Shown here: piece by piece, positions 24,840-36,029 of the stretch
Position numbering within the stretch: position 1 is the first letter of the stretch
Layout of the letters: each line of letters begins with the position of its first letter
Assembly (NCBI RefSeq): GCF_963678635.1
Contig: NC_087066.1
Coordinates: 54,204,312 to 54,268,311, forward strand
Length of the DNA: 64,000 bases
Direction of reading: 5' to 3'
Source of the DNA: Symsagittifera roscoffensis
Lineage: Eukaryota > Xenacoelomorpha > Acoela > Convolutidae
The notes under the pieces: generated by a model
What the model was told of the DNA's origin: nothing
The model's input: only the letters and a program-made list of their open reading frames with translations
Databases searched by the model: none
Made by a program: the position numbers and the translations under genes

Positions 24840-26059
24840 TTTATGTTTTAGGCTCAGGCTATCATTTTTTGGAGGGAATTCGAGAGTCAAGTCATTTTTC
24901 AAAACTCGAAGCAATCAATCAAAATTGAGCAATTAAAAAAGACTCTGAAAACGCAAAATGTTTCAAACCAGCTGAAAATTTTGGTCGTATGCGTCAATTT
25001 AAACTGCAATTCGAAAACTTTTTTTTCCGTCTAAAGTGAAAAGCCTCAATGTGTTTGTGTAAAATTAAAATTGCGACTTTTCGAACTTCTTAGTCGCCCA
25101 GGAAATTTTTTATATGATAAAAAAACATTGACCTTTCATATTGTATCATTATGTAGGATGATTTGATCGGACTCAGTTTTCTGATGGCTTTGAATGCTAT
25201 TTAAATATTTCGCATCGTTTAATATCCTTCAATGCTTTTTCATAATGAAGTGCATTTTAGGAATTGCTTGATAAACGTTCTTTTGTTCCTTTGGACGTCA
25301 CTCTTAGACGCCAATGAAAATATCCATCTATAGAAATGGATATCAATTTTGAAAGGTCATCAAAAAAATTGGATGGTATTTAGACGTGGGTCGTATAATA
25401 GCGTATCATTAAACTGAAAATAAAACGAACTGGTTTTTAAACCACAGAACAAAAAGAAAACAAGAACTACTTTTAGTCCATCCTGAAAAAATCATTTTAG
25501 GAGCTTAGGTGAAACATAGCGGAGGAGTACGTGAAAAAAAAGTTATTTGACTGATAAACACTTTGATTCTCGAAAACTCATGAAACTCATTTGCAATCCT
25601 TAATTCTTGTACATATACTTGGTTGAAACTTTTCAATCGTTTCATGCAACCAAAATAAAAAGTTATAATCATTCCACTTAGATGATATCTTCCTGGAACT
25701 TCGAAATAAGTTTAAAATGATTCCTATTTTGCATAGTGTAGGGAAATTTTTCCGCACAAAAAACTCCTACAAAAAATTGTGAAAAACAAAACAAAAACTC
25801 AAAAGTTTGGCAATTTGAGTGGTATCCTTTTTAGGCAATATATTTTAGCGGATCGACCTAAAAAAATTTTAACCGAGTTTGTCATAGCTACACAATAAAC
25901 GTATTGATATAACAATTTTTTGTAACACAAAATTGCTTCTAAAAATTAAAAACAAACCCTGGAACAGTTTTTGAATTTGTTTGACACTCATTTGCACAAG
26001 GGTACTTAGAGAAGCCAAGTATGAAAAAAAGCATTAGGAATTGTTACATAGTGAATTAG
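24840..26059. other. No gene recognised
   Basis: AT-rich sequence without convincing frames or repeats that I could match elsewhere in the window. Confidence 0.5.
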
Positions 26060-26375
26060 ATTTGTTAATCCATGATTTTCGAAGTTTTAACCAGTGATGC
26101 TTTTTTGCAAATTTATGGGGGTTTGAAAATTTTCATATGAGCCATCAGCGATAATCAAATTAACATCCTAAAATGGTCAAAATCACATTTTTGAAACCCC
26201 CATAACCTAACAAAAAGTTATCACCGGTGAAACAATTTTTTAAATTTGACCAAGTCTTAAATTATAGTAAAAATTCCGTCAAAATCGTCAAAAAAATTCT
26301 GACTTGATATAAATAAATGAACCGCCTCAAGCATAAATATTTTGTCATTTTCCTCGAAATTCGGAACAAAAACCT
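26060..26375 (-). repeat. Hairpin-ended repeat unit, inverted partial copy
   Basis: On the minus strand it reads TTTTGTTCCGAATTTCG, then ATATTTATGCTTGAGG, ATTTTGACGGAAT and TTATGGGGGTTTCAAAA, the order seen in the first half of 9139-9683. GGGGGTTT blocks face each other at 26127 and 26197, forming an extra foldback. Confidence 0.55.
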
Positions 26376-26694
26376 GAATCAGCCGCAGGTCCGTAACAAT
26401 GCAGCAAAACTTTGGTTCTGGTTTAAACAAGGTTTCATTGCTTGCTCTGATGAAGTGTTCTTCAGTTTCACACTATTCTACAATTCAACAAAACTGCTCG
26501 CATTGAAGCCAAATCCTGAATCTTCCGGTTGTCTTTTAGGTGCTTAACGTAAAAAATTTTATGGAAAAATAGATAAAACATTCATTTAGATTGGGTCCGA
26601 TAAGACTTTGGAATTAAAATATAAAAGATATTTTTTGACAATTAACCCCGCATACCCACAATCTTTACCGCATCTTTCCGAAAAAATCAATAAA

Positions 26695-27250
26695 ACTTGA
26701 AACTTCAAACAAGTTTTTCTCAGTTTGGGTTGCGATTAGACAAAAAATAATGAGGTTTGAAGTTGCTTAGATTTTTACAAGAACTATTATCTTGCTTTTT
26801 CTTTTATGACATTTGTGGTCGAAATTTTACCCCAAAACAGGGTTAATTTGGCTTCTCTTAGTCAACCAAAGACTACGCTTAATCTTATGAGTCAATCGGT
26901 GAGCAGGCTAGAATGAAATGAGCCCCTTATGCAGCCCAAAAAAATTTTAGTCGAGTATAACCTCCAAAAACTTGTATAAATGAACATATTTTTGTTTGAT
27001 ATCCAGGAGACGTCATTTTACTATTCAAAATCCCAATTCTTTGCTTGAAAACAAATTTTAAAATTTTTGCGCAAATATCTGGAGGTTAAATTCTTATAAA
27101 AATTTGTTGGGCTCAATGAGAGGCTCACTTTGATACATTTTGCTCACCAATTGGCCCATAGACCATTTTTAATTTACTAAGAAAACTAAAATGACTCATT
27201 TTAGGTCTAAATTCAACCCAAATTGAGAAGAACGTGTTTAAAATTCAAGT
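26695..27250. repeat. Foldback MITE, TTCTCAAATTGGG family, copy A
   Basis: The left end (ACTTCAAACAAGTTTTTCTC then AGTTTGGGTTG) and the right end (CAACCCAAATTGAGAAG then AACGTGTTTAAAATTCAAG) form an imperfect inverted repeat of about 36 bases. Non-coding, about 555 bases. Confidence 0.65.
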
Positions 27251-28079
27251 TTTGCTCATTTTGTCCGGATAATGTAGATCAGCCCAGATTTTTGTATACG
27301 GAGTAATTAGTACGCGTTAATAAAAGTTTGAAAAGTTGTAGTAAAGTTCACGTTCTTGGCACGATGAAGCTTGAAAACTTTAAAAGTAAAGTTTAAAAAC
27401 TGGTTGTTAGATTCTATAGTGTTAGCGCATAGAATCAGATACAATTAAAAAAAGTTGCAAAGCAACAGGCAGATTTAATTAAAATGGCATTTTTTTAATG
27501 TTTGAAAAATATTTGCTCGGAATTTTGAATTTTTGAAGAACTTGAGACATGTCTGAAAAATTTGTTTTTGCATGAAAATGTTGTTTGAGATAAATCATTT
27601 GCTGGTGACCGTTCATATAGAATAAAAATTGATTGCTTTATTTCTCAGAAAAACAAAAAAGCAATCATTATCTGTTCATATTAAAATTTGCACCCTTGAG
27701 GAATAGAAAATCGAACAATTAAGAATGCAAAAATCAAAGAAAAACCTAGACACATCAAATAAAAAATGTAATCAGTCAAACACCATCCTATTATGATATG
27801 AATTAACCACTGGTCTGAGTTAAACACAGGTGTGAAATATTCGGTTTTTGTACATTTTGTATCAAACTTTTTTAAAAATTTCTCAGTATTTGAGTTTTGT
27901 GTTTCGATTTTCATGCTAGTCGATATGATTTATTTTTTAAAAATTTTTATGCGAGTCGGGTTTTATGCCAGCCGATCCACTACTTCTTTTGCTTTTGATT
28001 AATTTTGTCTGTTTCATATTTTTAAACTCTTGATATTCTGATACTGAGCTAAGCAAAATTCATGTAATTCGTTTTTAGT
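27251..28079. other. No gene recognised
   Basis: AT-rich. The minus-strand frame at 27681-27914 has one hydrophobic stretch (LTDYIFYLMCLGFSLIFAFL) but no start context or family resemblance. Confidence 0.5.
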
Positions 28080-28710
28080 TTTCTTTCATATCTTCATTAT
28101 AGAGAGAAAGAAAACTTTTTGTATACCAAGGCGAATCCTGAATGATTCGACACTATAAGGCCAGTTTGAAAGTATGTGGTTAAAAAAGTTAATAATTAAT
28201 AGTTATTTTCTTCTTTATATCACCCCACACGCCATGGAAACTACAAAGAGATGTATTAGCGTCCCGTATCATTATATTAGGACCAAATGAACAGCATCAG
28301 CTCAGACTAGAATGAGCTAACTTATCAAAAAGTTTTCTAAGAAAAGAATATATCCGAGGTGATTTTTGGCACAGTTAATTTTGTGTTACATCTGAGAATA
28401 TATATGACAAAATATATCAGACAGTAAAAAAAGTTTTCCGTCAAATTGAATAAGAAAAATGACTGAATAAGAAAATCGCCACAAGCATAATTATTCCTCA
28501 TTTTCTTCGAAGAAAAACTAAGAACTGACTTTCCTAAAACCTTGAAGATCCGAAAAATAATATGTCACAAAGGGCAACAAAACCTTCCGTCAAAATCGGT
28601 TAGTTAAAAGTCAAAAAGTGACAATTTAAGAAAACCCCCCAAGCATAAAGTTTCCGCAGTTTCTTCAAAAGTCGGAGCAATAATTTAAAATTAATTCTCC
28701 GATTTGATTA
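28080..28710 (-). repeat. Hairpin-ended repeat unit, inverted nested fragments
   Basis: Minus-strand landmarks are TTGCTCCGACTTTTGAAG (28680), TTTATGCTTGGGGGG, CCGATTTTGACGGAAG (about 28585), a second TTTGACGG start near 28433, GGCGTGTGGGGTGATATAAA near 28215 and the end block GGCCTTATAGTGTCGAATC near 28150. Two 5' halves seem to be stacked before one 3' end. Confidence 0.55.
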
Positions 28711-28862
28711 CTGCTTTGACTTTCAAAATTTATACTATTTGGAGAAACCGCGATTGATGCGAGTTGGATATAAATTTCATGGTTGTCTAAGTAGTAAGTA
28801 TCCTGATTAATACAGTGCTGATTTAAAATAACGATTGAAAAAACGATTGAAAAAACGAGCAA

Positions 28863-29487
28863 AATTTGAAATTCCAAACTTGTTTTTCTCAAATTGGGTT
28901 AGAATTACACAAAACATGAAGAGACCAAAATTTGCTGTGAAGTTCACCTGAAATAATAGGTTCAAATTTTCCCCAAAGTTCGGAACCAAAAAATTACCTC
29001 AAAAATAGGTAACTTTACTTTTTGTAGTCATTCAAGAATTACGCTGAAACAACCAAATTACTCGATGAGCAAATTTTATTAAGAGAAGCCTCGTTCACAG
29101 TTCGACAAAGTTTTAGAATTTAAAAGTGTTGGAAATTTGTTTCTGGCCAAAAAATTTGATTTGTATTTAGTAAAAGAGACCTTTTTTGGCTATCAACTAA
29201 AAATATATTCTTTTATAAAGGTTTTTTGAATGTTTTACCATTCTAAATTTTTTTTGGCTGTATAAGAAGCTTTATTGGTATAATTTTCTCATCAGTTAAC
29301 TTATTAGCTTTAGCGTAATTCTTGGTTGACTAAAAAGGCAAAGTGACCCATTTTTGGGGTGCATTTTTGGTTCCGAATTTCGGGGGAAAAATTAAACCAT
29401 AGTAATTCTGGTGAAATTCTGAGCTTTCGGTCTCTTAAATTTTTGTCTAATCCTTACCCAATTTGGAAAAAACGCGTGTGAAGTTTC
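28863..29487. repeat. Foldback MITE, TTCTCAAATTGGG family, copy B
   Basis: The left end AATTCCAAACTTGTTTTTCTC then AAATTGGGTTAGAATTACAC is the inverted partner of TTTTGTCTAATCCTTACCC then AATTTGG...ACGCGTGTGAAGTTT at 29441-29486. Non-coding. Confidence 0.7.
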
Positions 29488-30544
29488 CGGATAATTTAAA
29501 TCAGATCTGTAGAAGCGAGTTTTGTTTAAACTTCGACCTAAAAAGAGACGACTGTTAAGTGCAACAAGGGAAGAGAGTTAATGGAGATTGTTAAGAAACC
29601 AAACAGCTCAAATCCAGGTTCTTCTGCACATATTATCTTGACTGGGTCAGACTCATTGTAAAACAACTCATGAAAATGGAGTATAAAAAATCCCAAAAAC
29701 GGCCATGGAATTAACGCAAAGCTTCAGATCTTCGGTTTTTTCTTCCGATCTTGTGGGCAAAGTTATGAAGTTCCCTATAAAGTTCCGCCCAAAATAGTCA
29801 TGAAATAGAGCATCCTAAAACATTGTCCCGGGAAAGTCAACAGAGAACAAACAAGCAGGAAAGTCTCAAGATAGCTTAGCTTATTTTTCTTCAGTCTGCA
29901 GCTTGCAACAAAAAGTGTTTTTTAACTGATAACATTTTTAATAAAGTAAATTTTAGTAAAGATAATTTTTGATAAAGTACTTGATGCTTTTAAACTTATC
30001 TGATGTCCACCTCAGCCAAAATTGCAGAAAAAGCAACGTCATAATAACTGACAAAAAATTGGGGTTAGAATAGAGAGAGCAAAATTTGTTCAGCGTATCC
30101 TACATGCCAATGTTTTGTTACGAATTATCTTTTGTTACAAAATTCCGAGTAACGAATTTTCGCCCTACACGTTAGGTCACTCCAACTTGAAAATTTTTAA
30201 AAGGCAAATGAACGTTAGATTCCCGTGACGAGTGAAAGATATAGTCCTTCTGAAATTTTGGGCGCGCATTTTCACTTCAAATTTATGGCTTAAAGACATT
30301 TTGTTAAAGTTGCTGGATCGATTGATCAAATATGGAGAATCCTTTGTAAACAATTTTTCAACCAGAATTGAAGAACTGAAGCTAAAAAAGAACCTAGCCT
30401 ATGAACTCAGCCAAAAAATTATCTACAGGTGCGGATCTAAGGTTTTCCCAAAAAATTTGAGAACTATTTTCTTGGATCAATCAAAATGATAATCTCTTCG
30501 TTTAAACACTCTCGAAACCTTATTTTGACAAATTTTTGCGCACC
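29488..30544. other. No gene recognised
   Basis: AT-rich. The open frame at 30232-30489 (85 residues) contains KFWARIFTSNLWLKDILLKL but no known domain. Confidence 0.45.
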
Positions 30545-30665
30545 GCAGCCAAATTTTGAAAAAAAAAAACAGTCCAAAAAGGGAACTTTTTGCAAGATTT
30601 GACCAAAAAATTGAAATGTTCACGCGTGCTCCGCCTCAAAAAAAGTATGTATTGATGCCATAAGC
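30545..30665 (+). repeat. CAGGGGCGGAT MITE, internal fragment
   Basis: AACTTTTTGCAAGATTTGACC, then AAAAAATTGAAATG and GTGCTCCGCCTCAAAA correspond to 32285-32345 inside the plus-strand copy. Confidence 0.5.
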
Positions 30666-30795
30666 GCCTTAGAAAACTTTTAGAGTAAGTCGTCTGGAAT
30701 GGATGTCAGGAAATAGTTTCAAAAGGGCTACCCTTTGGGTGGTAAAGTGGTCGAATCTATTTGCAAACTTGATGCTAGCGAGTTCCATTTCGATC

Positions 30796-31194
30796 AATAG
30801 CGGATTAAGTGGGGATGGGTGGCGGTCGTTTTTTAATTCTCAGGGATTCGACCCCCTCACCAACCAAAGTTTCCCCTTTTGGTATTATTTTATGACGTCC
30901 ATTTTCGATCGACCAACCCAAAAATTTTCTGAAGGCGCCAAAGCACTATAAAATGAGGGGAAAGAACGCACTGCAAAAACCACATTTTTTTATCCAAATT
31001 TTCTAAAAAGTGCTTTGAAACGCTTTTTTGGCCCGTTTTTTCTAAAATTCACGTGCTGCGCAAAAAAAATGCCAAAACAGGGTCTTTTTAGTGCTATGGG
31101 AGAGCTCAGAAAATCAATTTGCATTATCTAAAAAAAGGTCGACGTAAATGTTGAAAATCCGCCCACTCCCTCTGGAAAATTCTAGATCCACCCC
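30796..31194 (-). mobile_element. CAGGGGCGGAT MITE, inverted copy
   Basis: On the minus strand it starts CAGGGGTGGATCTAG, then GGAGTGGGCGGATTTTCAAC, and ends with CCTGAGAATTAAAAA...CTTAATCCGCTATTG, collinear with 32113-32500. It is about 0.4 kb and non-coding; termini beginning CAGGG recall hAT-like elements, but the superfamily is an inference. Confidence 0.6.
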
Positions 31195-32112
31195 TGATTT
31201 CGACCAATCCTTTTCAACCAAACCAATTCAATATTTCCTTTGAGCGCTTTTTTCGTACCATAAATTTGAATGGGGCGCCGGAACGTTTTTTGATGCACTT
31301 CTAGCATAATAGAAAAAAAACTACTGCTCAAAGTAGTCATATCCTTTCTTAAACTTTGAACAAAAAAGCTAGTCATTAGAGAGAATGCTCGACCGAGACT
31401 GCACAAAAATGACGTCGTAAAATTACGAACTGCTAAACACGTCAATTTTCAGCTCAATGTTTAGATGTTGATTTAATCGGGTATGGTGTTACAGAGTTTA
31501 ATTTCTGATCTGGTCTGGGGACTTACTGCTTTTCCAGTTAATGAACATTTGTCAGTATTCGGCGACAGGAAAAAGTGATGCTTTCAAGTTAATTTTAAAC
31601 TGCAATATAAATCAGTGGCTTGTAAATTACGGTGAATATAAAAAAAACGAGTGGTTAGAAATGCAGGTGAAAATCAGATATAGTCAAATGCCGTCACAGT
31701 CTGTGGTCTGCAATTAATCAAACGCTCTATGCGTAGCAGCGCCGACTTCTTTTCCTCAGGGGAAGCTTTGATACAAGCGTTTCTCTTATACTTTCATATA
31801 AAATTTGATGGAAATTTCTCTTTTTAATGATATCAAAAGCTCAAATTTAGTGAAAATTTTTCAGATGATTATTCAGTCAAAGATTTACAGCCATAGAAGC
31901 CACGTCTGATTTCTAGATAGATCACTTTGGTCATCTCAATGAAGCAACAATTGACCTGACCCCCGGGTGAAGGTCTGGCATTGACTTCCACACTTCCAAA
32001 GTCTCGCCGAAGTTAACTCCGCGACTTAAAAACTCGTAATCGGGACAGGTTTCAATTGTTGCCAATAAAATCTGGGAAAACCGTATTTAAGAAAAACCCA
32101 GAGGCACTTAGC
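31195..32112. other. No gene recognised
   Basis: Mixed composition, slightly more GC around 31940-32050. No coding frame or repeat match was found. Confidence 0.45.
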
Positions 32113-32500
32113 CAGGGGCGGATATAGGATTTTCTTGAGAAGGGTGGCGGGTTTTCAAAAAAAAAAAATCGAAAAATTTGTCGACCTTTTTTTTAGTTCG
32201 ACTAAATTGGATTTCTGATCTCTCAAATCTTCATAAAGACCCCGCAGAAAAAATTTCAAAAAAAACAGGCCAAAAAATGCGTTTTCAGGCACTTTTTGCA
32301 AAATTTTGACCAAAAAATTGCATTTTTTTGGCGCGCTCCCCCCTCAAAATTAGCATATATTGGCGCCGAAGGATATCTCAAAAATGGATATCTCAAAAAA
32401 GTACATAGAGGGAACCTTTGGGTCGGCGGGGGGTCGTCGGATCCCTGAAAAAGGGCGTCCGCAACCCCACGCCCCCCCCCCCTCGACCCCTAAAACCGCT
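32113..32500 (+). mobile_element. CAGGGGCGGAT MITE, complete copy
   Basis: It begins CCAGGGGCGGATATAGG and ends ACCCCTAAAACCGCTGG, so its tips form a short imperfect inverted repeat (CCAGGGGCGG against CCAGCGG). A cytosine run lies at 32472-32483. No coding capacity. The SINE copy starts at the very next base. Confidence 0.65.
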
Positions 32501-32725
32501 GGTGCACTTAGCATAGTGGTAAGGCGTTTACTTCGAGAGCATCAGATCGTGTAATCGATCCCATGCCATGGTGCCATGGCAATGATAGTGTGTGAGGACG
32601 AGCTCTCTCTTGGCCTCTAGCTTCAAGTCTATCACAACCTGACCAAATTAGGCTGCAATAGTGGTACCACGTGAAAGTTCTAGACCCAAATAAATGGCCT
32701 TGAGTCGCAAAAAAATAATTACTCA
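32501..32725 (+). mobile_element. tRNA-derived SINE, plus copy
   Basis: It opens with a tRNA-like head: TTAGCATAGTGGTAAGGCG fits an RNA polymerase III A box (TRGYnnARYGG type), and GTAATCGATCCC about 40 bases later is a degenerate B box (GGTTCGANTCC). A unique body follows (ATGATAGTGTGTGAGG, CCTCTAGCTTCAAGTC, GCAATAGTGGTACCAC) and it trails into GTCGCAAAAAAATAATTA. The body is shared with 34836-35030 on the opposite strand. Confidence 0.75.
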
Positions 32726-32994
32726 GTCTGGAATGTATGAAATAAGAGAAACGGACTATGCTTAAAAAAGTCTGGATAGCCTTTTCTAGGTTGTCTGCGA
32801 ATCGCAGAATCCACAATGATTTTTATTATAGTTAACAATATGAAAATGGATAAATGCTGGATGAAAAAAATGCCTATCGTGCTGTGCTCGTACAAACTTT
32901 TTTATTCTAGGGAATTGTACGATAAGAATTTTTTCCATACTAAAAAAAGAATAATAAGCGTTTTTTAAACACGTTAGTTTTCCTGGTAAAGTTT
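32726..32994. other. No gene recognised
   Basis: AT-rich spacer between the SINE and a foldback element. Confidence 0.5.
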
Positions 32995-33230
32995 TATTCA
33001 TACAATTTTCGTTTATGATTAAAAGTTAGTCATCTAATTCTGATTTGTGATAAAATGCTAGTCATACAGTTCTCATGTATGGTCATACATTTCCATTATG
33101 CAAAACTTCTATTCATTCAATTCTCATATATGCGAGATTGTTAACTATATTGTTTTCATGCAATTTGTTAAATTTATGAAATGTATGGGCCACATATGAA
33201 ATTTGTATGACTAGCATTTTTGGTCAACCC
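32995..33230. repeat. CTAGTCATACA foldback element, copy 3
   Basis: AAATGCTAGTCATACAG at 33054 and TTGTATGACTAGCATTTTTG then GTCAACCC at 33204-33230 are inverted relative to each other, with several CATATATG-type palindromes between. The right tip matches copies 1 and 2; the left CCCGGG tip is missing. Confidence 0.6.
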
Positions 33231-33310
33231 TGTGCTCGACCTATGTTTTGAGTGTGCTCGACCTATGTCTCGGCTGTGCTCGACTTATAATTCGACTGCT
33301 CTCGACCAAA
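33229..33310 (+). repeat. TGTGCTCGACCTATG short tandem repeat
   Basis: Four degenerate units of about 23 bases beginning TGTGCTCGAC, abutting the foldback element. Confidence 0.75.
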
Positions 33311-33404
33311 ATCGTGTATGTTTTGACTTTGTGATTGAAAATTCAGTCGCTAAACTGCATTTACTCGACTTTTAGAGTCAAAACATAATTCGAGCACCTC
33401 GACC

Positions 33405-33580
33405 CAAGTCTGATCGCGATAGACTGGAAATTATTTTCTATAGTCTGAAAGGTAGTAGCGATATCACGCTACAGCTTGAAAATTTAGTCGCAATAGTCTA
33501 AACATTTGTTGCGATGGGCTGGAAAATAAGTTGCAATATATTTTGAAAATTTACTCGCATTATAATCTGAAAAATGGCAA
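33405..33580 (+). repeat. Degenerate GCGATAGTCTGAAAATT array
   Basis: Five or six units of about 25-30 bases with the words TCGCGATAGACTGGAAA, CGCAATAGTCTAAA, TGCGATGGGCTGGAAAA and CGCATTATAATCTGAAAA. Confidence 0.65.
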
Positions 33581-33879
33581 CCGTCTGGACACAAGACGCG
33601 GACCTGGAAGATACGCATAATCTCTTCGAAAGCAGTATCAAGCATCTAAAATAGATTTTATAGAACAAGACAATGATATTCCATTATAATTCCATTATGA
33701 TCTTCCACATTATTGAGATGCAAATTTCAACGCACATAAAGTGTTTTCTACGTGTTAAACTAATTTCGGTTGTTACTTGTTGTTCAACTTCAACTTTTTT
33801 CGACGCAACTTTGATTTTTGTTAATGCTATTATGTTACTCAATTTCTCAATTATGTCTTCCCTCATCAGAACCAACCCC

Positions 33880-34240
33880 CTTCCCCCTAAGAACCAACCC
33901 CGCTCCCCTAGGTGGTTCAGGTGGGGGAAGTCGATTTTGGTTTGCGTTGGGGATTTGGGGTGGTGTTTCAGGGGGGGGGGGGGTTCAGGTGGGGGGCTGG
34001 GGTGGATCTGTTGGGGGAAGCGTTGGTTCGGGTTGGTAGGGGTGATGGTTCAGGTGTGGGGGGGGGGGGGGGGAGGGTGGTTGGTTCAATCAGGTGGGGG
34101 GTAGTGGTTCAGGTTGGGAACATGGTTCAGGTGTGAGGGGGGCGGATGTTGGTTCAGGTGGGGGATTGGGCTCTGGGGTGGTGGCACAGATGGGGTGGGG
34201 GTGGTTCAGGTGGTCAGGTGGAGAGGGGTGGGGGACATTT
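33880..34240 (+). repeat. G-rich GGTTCAGGTGGGGG minisatellite
   Basis: Over ten irregular units contain GGTTCAGGTG followed by guanine runs of 4-13. The left edge (33880-33912) carries the complementary C-rich version (AACCAACCCCC), so strands can fold back; runs this dense also suit G-quadruplexes. Open frames across it (33673-34104 and others) are Gly- or Pro-rich artefacts. Confidence 0.85.
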
Positions 34241-34344
34241 TCCGCGTTACTCATTTGATTAATGCAAAAATTTTCTGCAAATTTTGCACGACGCCAAACA
34301 ATAATAAGGTAGAAAAAATATATATTTTTATCTGATTTTCTACT

Positions 34345-34510
34345 TATCATATAATCCATTATAAGGGATTTCAAATGAATTATAGTGCTTTATTTTTTTG
34401 CTGGGAAAAATGGATTTGAATCCAAATTTAGTTAATTTTGTTGTCTGGTCGTAACATGGGAATCGATTGTGCTGATAATATTTTAGACCACGATAATCCA
34501 ATATAGTTGA
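34345..34510. repeat. ATTATAATGGATT repeat cluster 3
   Basis: TATAATCCATTATAAGGGAT and the inverted AGACCACGATAATCC match words of the clusters at 5.9 and 23.2 kb. A small cluster (CCATTATAATTCCATTATG) on the other side of the G-rich array is at 33680-33700. Confidence 0.5.
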
Positions 34511-34835
34511 TTTTTCTTTTCACTTTCTGAGTTTCGAGTAAAAAATTGCAAAAAAAAGTGGTTTCTCCTTTTTTTATGCGAGATTGCATTTGTATAGGAT
34601 GCTAATTACACAAATTCAATTATTATCCTAATTTTGAACGTAACTAGGCTATATTCAACGTTATCTTGTAAAAACCCATATTTTCTCCCCCACAAATAGA
34701 TTTAGTTTCTGTGATTCGAAGAATATCTATGAAAGGCTTTGTAGCGTCTCTAAGCATGTTCAGTTTCTCTTGATTCACCACAGTCCAGACTGAGGTATTA
34801 TAATAAGCCGATCTCTTTTTTTGCTACTCAAGTGT

Positions 34836-35030
34836 GTTTATTTTGTGTCCAGAACTTTCAGGTGGTACCACTATTGCAGCTGTAATCGATCAAGCTGTGG
34901 TAGACCTGAAGCTAGAGGTCAAGTGAGAGATAGTCCTAACACACTATCATTGCCATGGCAGGGGATTGATTTGACCAGAGGTTGTACGGTTGATCGCTGC
35001 AAGGAAATGATTTTCAACTTCAAAATCAAA
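34836..35030 (-). mobile_element. tRNA-derived SINE, minus copy
   Basis: The reverse complement shares CCATGGCAATGATAGTGTGT, CCTCTAGCTTCAGGTC, GCAATAGTGGTACCAC and GAAAGTTCTGGACAC with the plus copy at 32501. The tRNA-like head is eroded: the B-box neighbourhood is recognisable but the A box is not. Confidence 0.7.
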
Positions 35031-36029
35031 GAAATGTGGTAAAAAAAAAGAAACAAAGATTTACTGAGAACCAAAGTTTTGTCGCGCCAATCTCTTTAAA
35101 TTTTTTCTCGTTAAGTGCCTATTGCTTCAGGTCGCGCGCCCTGCTCCGTGCTGAAATGTTCATGGTTCTCACTAGTCCCGAAGACATCTTCTTGCTCTAC
35201 AAGCATCCGAAATTTAGTTTTCCGGTCTAGAATTACTAGAATTACTCAATTTTTCCCTCGACTGTCCTGAAGTTTGGTCGTGATAGTTTGATCATGAAAT
35301 CACAACGTAGTCACATGCTTAAGCTTTTTTCTTATGTTTAGCCCAAATTCAAAGAAATAAAAAAGTGAAAAAAGTGATAGCAGTTGTTTGGGTGATACAC
35401 AAATGAGTTGCTGAAGTTTGGTATTAATCTTATGTTCATTTAACAAACCGCGCAATCCAAAATTCATTTCTGACTGGAATTTCTGACTGGGACTGGAATA
35501 ATTTTCTCACTGGAAAAACTTCTGACTGGAATAATTGATTTATGATTTTGCTACTTTAGTTTAATGGCTTTTTCAAACATTTTGAGGACTCAATGGATGA
35601 ATAGGAAAATATAGCAACAAAGGAAATAACATTTTTGATATTCCATAAGTTAATATTCTACAATTAAAGTTAAATGTTTTGAAACGCTTGGAAAGTTTAA
35701 ACTTTGGCCATAAATATCTTCATCTTAGCTCCCGTCGGCTTGCTGTTCTAGATCTCCTCCAATTACACATTATCCAATGTGTGAAAAAAAACTTCACTAT
35801 TTCAAATCAGGTTTTAAATTACGTCGATGAGGAACTAAATCGAAGTCACGATTTATGTCCCGTAACACAACTCGCAAAAAGGACAATTTTTATATACTAG
35901 CAATTACGACAACTCGCAAAACGCGATAACAATAAACTCGTATGATAATCCTTTAATTACCCCTTTAAATTAAAACCAGTAATCTCCCACTAGTTATCAG
36001 TTATTTTCAAACTTAATTCAAAGCAATTA
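35031..36029. other. No gene recognised; short CTGACTGGAAT repeat
   Basis: About five copies of TTCTGACTGGAAT-like words lie between 35465 and 35530. The open frames at 35036-35230 and 35679-35900 have no recognisable domain. Confidence 0.5.

Noticed and set aside
33673-34374. Gly-, Trp- and Pro-rich open frames over the G-rich array
   Set aside because: Direct consequence of translating a G-rich minisatellite.
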